Shown here in pieces: positions 56,901 to 64,000 of a stretch of 64,000 nt of DNA (the stretch's first letter is position 1; each line of letters begins with the position of its first letter). The DNA is from Apium graveolens (Eukaryota; Streptophyta; Magnoliopsida; Apiales; Apiaceae). The notes beneath the pieces are model-generated. The model saw only the letters and a list, made by a program, of their open reading frames with translations, made no database searches and was not told where the DNA came from. Made by a program: the position numbers and the translations under genes. The stretch is from assembly GCF_009905375.1 (NCBI RefSeq), contig NC_133649.1:237178201-237242200 (forward strand). The letters are read 5' to 3'.

Positions 56901-58190
56901 AAACTGAGTTCAATCCATATGGCCTCCAAAAAATAACAACGGTTTTTTTTTGGCTTTGATTTCCTGATTTGGTAATGACAACAGGGATGTTCTGGAAGAT
57001 ATTGGTCGTGTTCAACGTGAACTTCTTCTTAATAATTCCTTATTTACTTTTTTTGTTTATCTCAACAGTCATCTCAATGTTGGGATATCTTTCATACATG
57101 GCGTCTCCCTTCCTGGGTATCAAGCCACCGGTCTTACACTTCACATTCTTGAAGGTCACTTCCTTCATCCAATTTTCCTAATTTCTTACTTCCTTGTCTC
57201 CTCAGTCTATCCGCGTCTCATTATTTATCCTTCGAACTATCTCAAGGTTTCCTCGAATCCTCCCAACTTATAGGGGATAAAATATATGTATCTCTTATGC
57301 CTTTAACCATCAATTTTAACTCTTGGTAAATCACCCTCATCCTGACGATTACATACTTTAATATTTCTATTGCTACGAGTCTTTAGGGTTTCCTCATACC
57401 CAACTCCCTTATCATTCCTCAAACTCTATTGGCTTTATATTCCATTCCACTTCAGTTTCTTTTTATTTTCCTTTCTCTTATCATTATTTCATGAACCAAC
57501 ACAACATAAGCATTGATTTCAAACATCCCGTCATTCTGGATTCGTGTCCTCAGAACGAATCTTGAAAACTTTTACAACTTAGATTCATAATTCATCATAC
57601 TCGTCTGCCTTTGTTCTGGCTCTAAAGCTTTTACACTATCTACATAACCTTGGGAAGTACTTTCCTGAAAATAATTGACTGAACTTAAATCAGTTTATTA
57701 TAATCTCTTGCTCCGTGCCTTCCTTGGCCTTTCACCAGCGGGTGGCCTCTCTCTTAGGAGGGTAAGTGACAAAGACAGTCTTTTGTGATTCGTCAATCAT
57801 TTAGAATCTCAAATGATTCCTATATTTCCTTTAGCCAGGTTCTTGCCTCGACTGGGTCAGCTTGTTCCTTGGAACTCTGAGAGCAAAGGTCCTGAAAGAA
57901 TTTTTCAGCGCATTATTTCCTCAGGGTGGTGGTTGGGGATAATAGTCTAAGTTCTGTCTAGAATCGTCTATAAATTATCGTATAGGAGTACCGTCTCGGG
58001 TCTCCTTTCCTTACTCGACTTCTGTTTCCTTAGTCTGAATGGTCCCTCCTCCTCCCCATAATCGGGGTCATCCTACATGTTTTAAATCCTCATTTTTCAC
58101 TTCATTATGTTATGGGTTCCTTCTATCTTGATGGCGACCTCCCTGACTATCACGTTCAGGGTTTGCTCTAAATCTTATTCCTCAAACTAG
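53909..58190 (-). pseudogene. element D gag-pol, heavily decayed
   Basis: On the - strand in gypsy order, pieced from several frames: gag core near 57900-57690 (SQKTVFVTYPPKREATRWW, compare the family block K..FA.Y.L.GEA..WW), RT near 56990-56330 (SIDYR ... GHVLNHKKV ... DPMRVE), RNase H/integrase border near 56170-56090, integrase near 54620-54480 (SYVSIEVSPYEILEGRQCRS, normally [21 protein letters not shown]) and the integrase C-terminus near 54260-54100 (NVFHVSMLRKCNPDA). Stops and frameshifts are many; none of the short + strand frames across it (53996-54493, 56367-56561, 56969-57181) is a gene. Lineage probably chromovirus-like. Confidence 0.7.
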
Positions 58191-59020
58191 CTTTCATCTA
58201 AGATCTCATCTTTAAGCTCTTAAACATTTGGAACCCAAATTCTGTAGGAATACCTCATTATTCCCTTATCATCTTTCTCGGTATTAATCTCTTATCTATT
58301 TGTTGGCTCTCTTCCGTCATTCATCACTTTTTATGGCACAATATGTTCTTTTCCAATAATTCGGGTTGTATTGCAATCTCAAACAGCTTTTCGGTACCGG
58401 CTCCGGTTACCTTCACTTCTATTTCCATTTTCTCAAAATCTCTTATAAAGTCTCCCAAAGACATTATCATCTTGAGTCTCTCCTTTTTACTAAAAGCATC
58501 AACCACCACACTGGCTTTCCCTGAATGATAAAGAATCTCCCAATCATAATTCTTGATTAGCTCTAACCGCCTCCTCTGGCGTATGTTGATCTCTTTCTAC
58601 GTAAAAATGTACTAGAGCTCCTATGGTTTGTGTAAATCTTGCACTTCTCTCCATACAAGTAGTGCCTCCAATCTTTAGGGAAAAACTATTGCCACGAGCC
58701 CAAGCTCATGGGTGGGGATATCGAATTTTATATTCCCTTAATTGTCTTAACGCGTACGCGATTACCTTGTGCTGTATAAGAAACACCCTAATTCCTTATG
58801 CAAAGCGTCACTACACATCGCAAAATCTCCTTTTCCATCCGGCAACGCCATCATAGGGTCGTCACCAATCTTTGCTTCAGTTCTTGAAAGTTGTTCTCGT
58901 ATTTCTCTGTCCATTCAAACTTCTCAGTCTTATGAGTAAGCGCGTTAAAGGGGCTACTATCTTTACGAACTTGAACGAACCTCCGGTAGTAACCGGCCAA
59001 TCCTACCTCTGGTAGTCGCC
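58190..59020 (-). pseudogene. misplaced RT-RNase H-integrase fragment upstream of element D gag
   Basis: On the - strand it starts with [11 protein letters not shown] (RT end, about 59005) and continues through the RNase H region with HKTEKFEWTEKYEN and QELKQRLVT (about 58930-58870). It goes on to VVVDAFSKKERLKMIMS (RNase H/integrase border, about 58505) and ends inside the integrase N-terminal region (IPTEFGFQ region, about 58240), with several stops. Element D has its own RT, RNase H/integrase border and integrase further along, so this is an extra piece. Its border sequence (KKERL...KMEIEV...GTEKL...QPELLEK) resembles the pol of gypsy element A (KERL...KLEIEI...QPGLLEK) more than element D's own. 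Confidence 0.7.
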
Positions 59021-59446
59021 CTAACCATAGTCATCAATTCCTCAGTGGTCCTTTATTCATTCTTGTCAGGATCCTCCACGGGATTCTTCTCTGCAACAAT
59101 CCCTTCTAGGACAACATCTTCAACCGCTACATCCTCAATATGAACATCATCCGGTCCCGCGTTAGGATGCTCTATCGGATCCATAATCTGATCTCCAATA
59201 AGTAATAAAACATCATCGCGTTGTTGCTCCTCAACCTCAGGGTTCGGAGTCCCGCTACCATATACGATAACGAACTACGCTTCTATCACGGTATTTATAA
59301 GGGTTCCCATAAGGGTTTTAACTATCAGTACTACGTTAGATAGTCCAACTATGAACTTGGCAAGAGTTCTTATTATCTTAGTGAACTTATTATTTTAACG
59401 TCATATCATCTCTGAGGTTTATAACGCTTAGCTCTGATACAAATTC
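59021..59446 (-). other. element D leader with PBS and an acidic open frame
   Basis: The PBS is at 59431-59446 (TTGTATCAGAGC on the - strand, one change from TGGTATCAGAGC). An open stretch of about 75-80 codons (stop at 59053-59055) is rich in Asp, Glu and Val (PNAGPDDVHIEDVAVEDVVL). It has one internal ATG and no recognisable domain; it may be the start of gag or an upstream ORF. Confidence 0.55.
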
Positions 59447-60856
59447 TGTAACACCCCCAAATCTGGGGTCGGGGATCCGGGTTGTCATGAGTTCCATTTC
59501 CCTTAATAACACACAATCTTAATAAACAATCAACTACTCCGTACTATGACCCCATAATAAATACACACACCACAAGTTATAGTCTCAGAGATGAATATCC
59601 AAAAATAACACGAGTCATAAGTCCTCGAATGAATATTCAAAGTGATATTCATTAATAAAATAAAGTTATCGAATAAACCTTATTCAATTAATAGTTTTAA
59701 AAACTATATCCATATATATATGAATATATATATATATATATATATATATTATACTCGGGAACATCGACTCCCGGTTTAGAAAAATGTTCACCTTTGGGTC
59801 CCCTATACTAAGGGTATACACAACTACTGCTTATCTCTAGCATAGGTATTATGCAACTTATAAGCATTTGAATCAACAATTAGATATCAAGATTACGAAA
59901 CAGACATGCATATATACCATATCATCATGCTCTAATATATCGCAAAATTTTCTAATAACAATCATGCACTTATCACAAGATAATGCATATACATATATTT
60001 ACATCACAACAACAGTATAACGGGTAGAAAACTTGCCTGAGTGCTCCGGGGTAGACTTAAGCTTAGAGTGGGTCCGGTAACCTATGAACAAAAATAGGCC
60101 GGAATTAAACTACGGTCTCTTAAGAAACTAGACTTTAACTAATTGAACCCTAACGTTTGCTTATGGTCATTTCTACGCTTAACAAATCACATAAGTCGTT
60201 CGAGTTCCCTCTACTCCACCATTTTTAATAAATTAACCGTTACGAATTTTAAGGCGACGCTTTCGCGAATACCCTACCAACTGCCTAGTCCACTTTACAT
60301 AATTGTTTCATACTCCAATTAGTCATTTAAGGGCCTTAACCAAGGTTTCAAAGTAAGGCGAGGGGTAACGGTTCGTTCGCGAAACGCCGTTACTTAAAAC
60401 GGTCGTTTCTCCTAAACCATACATCGGATTCAAGCGAACCACATATCAAAACGAAGCTCGTAACATAAACTATCTAAACATGACAAAGGTTAGAATCTTT
60501 CAATGAGTTCACGTGTCCTAAAGTTAAGAACAGAACAGTTAAGGAAAATCGGGTATTAAGACGTTTATGTTTACGCGATTTCCAATTTAATTAACACTCT
60601 AAATTATCATCAATTCACTCACAACCACCAATACAAAAATATTCAACCATCATATTACAAAATCAGTCCCCAACTCCAAGTTTTACCAATTTATCCAACC
60701 AATCAAAGACCCAATATTCAAAATCAATACAAATCCACCAAAACTACTTATAATCAAAGATCAAGCCTTAATACTAACAATGCTTCAATAAAACTTAATG
60801 GAATCATAAAATCAAAGCTAGGGTTTGAAGTTGATACCTTCCTTAGTAGGTGTTAA
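59447..60856 (-). repeat. element D 5' LTR, part left of LTR E
   Basis: Matches 51508 to about 52925 of the 3' LTR with a few percent differences, then breaks at GTTAA (60852-60856), where LTR E starts. The remainder should lie beyond the window. Confidence 0.85.
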
Positions 60857-63800
60857 TGTAACACCCCCAGATCCGGGGTCAGGGATCCGGGTCGTCACGG
60901 TCTTTCTTCCCACAATTATCACTTAACTTAATTAATAATAAACAACCTCATGTTGTGACCCCACACTAACACACACCACCACACGTCATAGTCTCAGAGA
61001 TGAAATTGAAATAATTACAAGTCCTTGAATCCACAATTAAAAGTTATTACAACCCAAAATGATTACTTGATAAGTTTACAGTTAATTGCCATTATCTGCC
61101 ACAAGTTATAATTATACATAATTGATTCTCAAAAGTAGAATGTCTGATCTACAGATAGATCTACCTCTGCAGCTATAACAGCTACTGATCTCAACGGGAA
61201 GGCGCGGGGCGCTTCCCACGCTCTTGCGCTGGGTCTGCTTGAGCCTGGCCATCTTTCCTACCTGTTGTTGTGTGATGAAGAAATAAAGCAAGAGTGAGCA
61301 TTACAGCTCGCAAGATAATATATAGTGTAATCAATAATGCAAGTATCTAATAGATAACTTACTGAAAACCTTTATCAAGTGTAAGATAATTACTTACTGG
61401 ATATAAGCTTAAAGGAAGATGAAGTTACCAAATACTTCACTATACTTATATCATTTATAAGGCTACTTGAACTACCACTGTTCAAAGTATTATAGGTTTA
61501 AAAAGGTCATCCCATAGATGAGACCACCAGTTAAGACTTGAATAGATTCAATCTTTGAAATATTATTGAATGAAATAAAGTTACGAGATACTTTATTTAG
61601 TCCCGATATATATCCACATATATATCTCTTAAACATTTCCTGGAACTTCTGTTATGTAAAGTATGAACAGAGTTTGTAACATCCAATGAATTTTGGAAAG
61701 GAAAAGAATTTTGGCATAAACCCGATATCTTGCTGATCAGGAAAAGATACCAATAAGTAACCTTTTCTACTAGTAGATGGATGAATCCCCCACCGGTCAT
61801 CACCCTGGCCACATAAGGACCTTGTGCTGGACCGCCACCCGGCCTCTTACGCGTTGATGGACTGCCACCCAGCCACTTACACTTTGATAGACCGTACCCC
61901 GGCCTGTCGCTTATGCCGACTCAATTAGATGGGCTTACTTCCCGAACGTTGGTTAAGTAATCAATTCATTTATTTTATTAAAACAGCAACCATGTTGCGA
62001 ATGTAAAATGCACCACAGAGCTGGATCCCCCAGGTTTTGAGCGAGTATTTAAATCCCCTTTGAAAGGAAGATCTTAAATATAAAAATGAGTTTTGGGGTC
62101 CACTCTAACTTAAAAAAAAATCATTTTGAAGACTCGAAAACATTTTAAGAATGTATGGAGTACTGCTGATTTATTAAAATAAATCAGTCCCGATATATTA
62201 GAAAATATCTGAATATTATTATTTAAATAATATTCTCATAAAGATAATCCTTATAAAAATAATCGAAGTAGAAGTTTTAAAACTCATACTTGAAATGGAT
62301 ATTAAATAACCAAAGATATACTTATATGAAAGTACTATCTTTATTTGAATAATCAAAAATAAGTTTGATTATCGAAACATTATTCTTTAATAAAATAAAG
62401 AATATTATTAAATAATAAGCGGAGTCATAATACCTCGAATGAATATTATAATTAATATTCATTAAATAAAATAAACGGAGTCATACATCCTCGAATGAAT
62501 ATTCAAATAATATTCATTAAATAATATAACTGAGTCATAAGCCCTCGAATGAATATTATAAATAATATTCATTAAATAAAATAAAATTAAAGTTATCGAA
62601 TAAACCTTATTCGATTAATAGTTTTAAAAACTATAACCATATATATATAAAAGTATAGATATTATACTCGGGAACATCGACTCCCGGTTTAGAAATATGT
62701 TCATCTTTTGATCCCCTATACTAAGGGTAAACTCAAATACCGCTTATCTCTAGCATAGGTATTATGCAACTATAAGCATTTGAACCAACAGATATATAAA
62801 TCAAGAATACGAAACAGGCATGCATATATACCATATCACATGCTCCAATATATCGCAAGAATTTGCTAATAACAAATATGCATTTATCACAAGATCATGC
62901 ATATACACATATACATCACAACAACAGTTATACGGGTAGAAAACTTGCCTGAGCGACTGGGGGTTACAAATGGCTCGGGATGAGTCTGGTAACCTATAAA
63001 CAACATGTGAGTTGGAATTAAACCAAAGTCATTTGTAAATCTATACTTTAATCAAATTAGACTCTAACGCTCGCTTTGCGCTTATTGATTCTCTTAAGTC
63101 ACTCGAGTACCCTCGGCTCCATCATTTTTAATAAATTAACCATTACGAGTTTTAAGGCGATTCTTTCGCGAGTGTCTTACTAACTTCCTAACACACTTAA
63201 CATAATTGTTTCATACACTAATTAACCCTTTTTAGGTCTTTAACCTATGTTTCAAAGTAAGGCGAGGGGTAATGTTTTGTTCGCGAAACGTCGTTACTTA
63301 AAACGGCCGTTTCTCCTGAACCGTACATCGGAATCAAACGAACCACATATCAAAACGAAGCTCGTAACATGAACTATCTAAAAATGGTAATGGTCAAAAC
63401 CTAGCAGGGAGTTCTCGGGTCCTAATGTTATGAACAAAAGCAGTCTAAAGTAAATCGGACATTACGACGGCTATGTTTACGCGATTTCCCAATTTTATAC
63501 CATTCCAATACAACCACCAATCAATCCCAATCCATCCATACAACCAACATCCATCTACAATAAATAATAACAGCCCCAATCAACTCAATATTAACAATTA
63601 TACTTATTCTTAAACTTGAATTTAAACTATACTTAAGTCCTTTAACCAAACCATAAGATTTCAACATTCAATTCACCACCATTCCAACCCAAACTCTAAA
63701 CCAACAAGCATTAAGCTACTCTATTGCCATAACAACCAAAATCATCCTAATATACAAAGTAAAGCTAGGGTTTGGAGATGATATACCTTCCTTGAAGTGA

Positions 63801-64000
63801 TGTGAGTAGCTAGGAAGCCTTAAGAAGCCTTGAGATGTCTTAGGGATGCTTGGATCTTAAAGGAAAAACAAGAGAAATCAAGTTAAAAACCTTGAAATCA
63901 CTATTCATTGTCTTCTTCATTGATTTCTTGGAGAATATTAAGAATGAATTGGAGGCTTAAACTCATAAGATAGCCATAACTATGCATAAGAGTACTAGAG
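60857..64000 (-). repeat. LTR E: related gypsy LTR, runs off the window
   Basis: Starts TGTAACACCCCCAGATCCGG. The first ~1.6 kb is distinct from LTR D. From about 62590 it parallels LTR D (GGAACATCGACTCCCGGTTT at 62671 as at 51829) and continues so to near 63800. Orientation is the same as LTR D. Non-coding; the short frame at 61597-61812 has no features. Confidence 0.75.
62417..62587. repeat. ~55-bp tandem repeat in LTR E, three copies
   Basis: Units carry GAGTCATA (62422, 62478, 62532) then CCTCGAATGAATATT and ATATTCATTAAATAA. LTR D has only one copy of the segment (about 51668-51722). Confidence 0.75.

Overview
The window is intergenic DNA from a plant nuclear genome, probably a repeat-rich eudicot; I cannot name the species. 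It is AT-rich and is filled almost end to end with LTR retrotransposons of both superfamilies (Ty1/copia and Ty3/gypsy), nested in one another. Their primer-binding sites mostly match plant initiator tRNA-Met. I see no host protein gene, rRNA, tRNA or CRISPR array.

Layout. 1-1021 is the end of a gypsy-type LTR in + orientation. 1022-32023 is one Sirevirus-like copia element on the - strand (called copia-1) whose integrase is split by a 24-kb gypsy insertion at 4312-28374, flanked by a perfect 5-bp duplication (ATTAT). That insertion is not one element. It holds a full 3.6-kb LTR, an internal region with an extra ORF before gag and a gag-pol ORF with four nonsense mutations, a second LTR, a second gag-pol in reverse orientation, and several LTR pieces. 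The pieces fit a tandem array LTR-int-LTR-int-LTR, all + originally, in which the block from the middle of LTR2 to the middle of LTR3 was inverted at short AT-rich inverted repeats inside the LTRs. One inversion junction was then duplicated in tandem (1875 and 1876 bp).

31530-32023 is the copia-1 5' LTR, abutting the leader and PBS of a - strand gypsy element whose 4.07-kb LTR runs 32135-36202. 36328-44242 is a well-preserved copia element (copia-2; LTRs 1570 and 1571 bp, TSD GTTTT) with intact gag but a gutted reverse transcriptase. 44248-46088 is unrecognised. 46089-47719 looks like a PBS and LTR on the - strand. 47720-49766 is the 3' end of a + strand Sirevirus-like element: an ORF, a polypurine tract and an LTR with a minisatellite. 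49767-51507 is the LTR end, PBS and gag start of an Athila/Tat-like gypsy element. It is cut by a - strand chromovirus-like gypsy element (element D, 51508 to beyond the window), whose 5' LTR is in turn cut at 60857 by a related LTR (LTR E) that runs off the window.

Nothing here works as an operon. The units are elements: LTR (promoter, terminator), PBS (minus-strand primer), gag, protease, integrase and reverse transcriptase/RNase H in copia order or RT/RNase H then integrase in gypsy order, then polypurine tract and LTR. All pol genes seen are broken, mostly by stops that look like C-to-T changes, so none should be autonomous.
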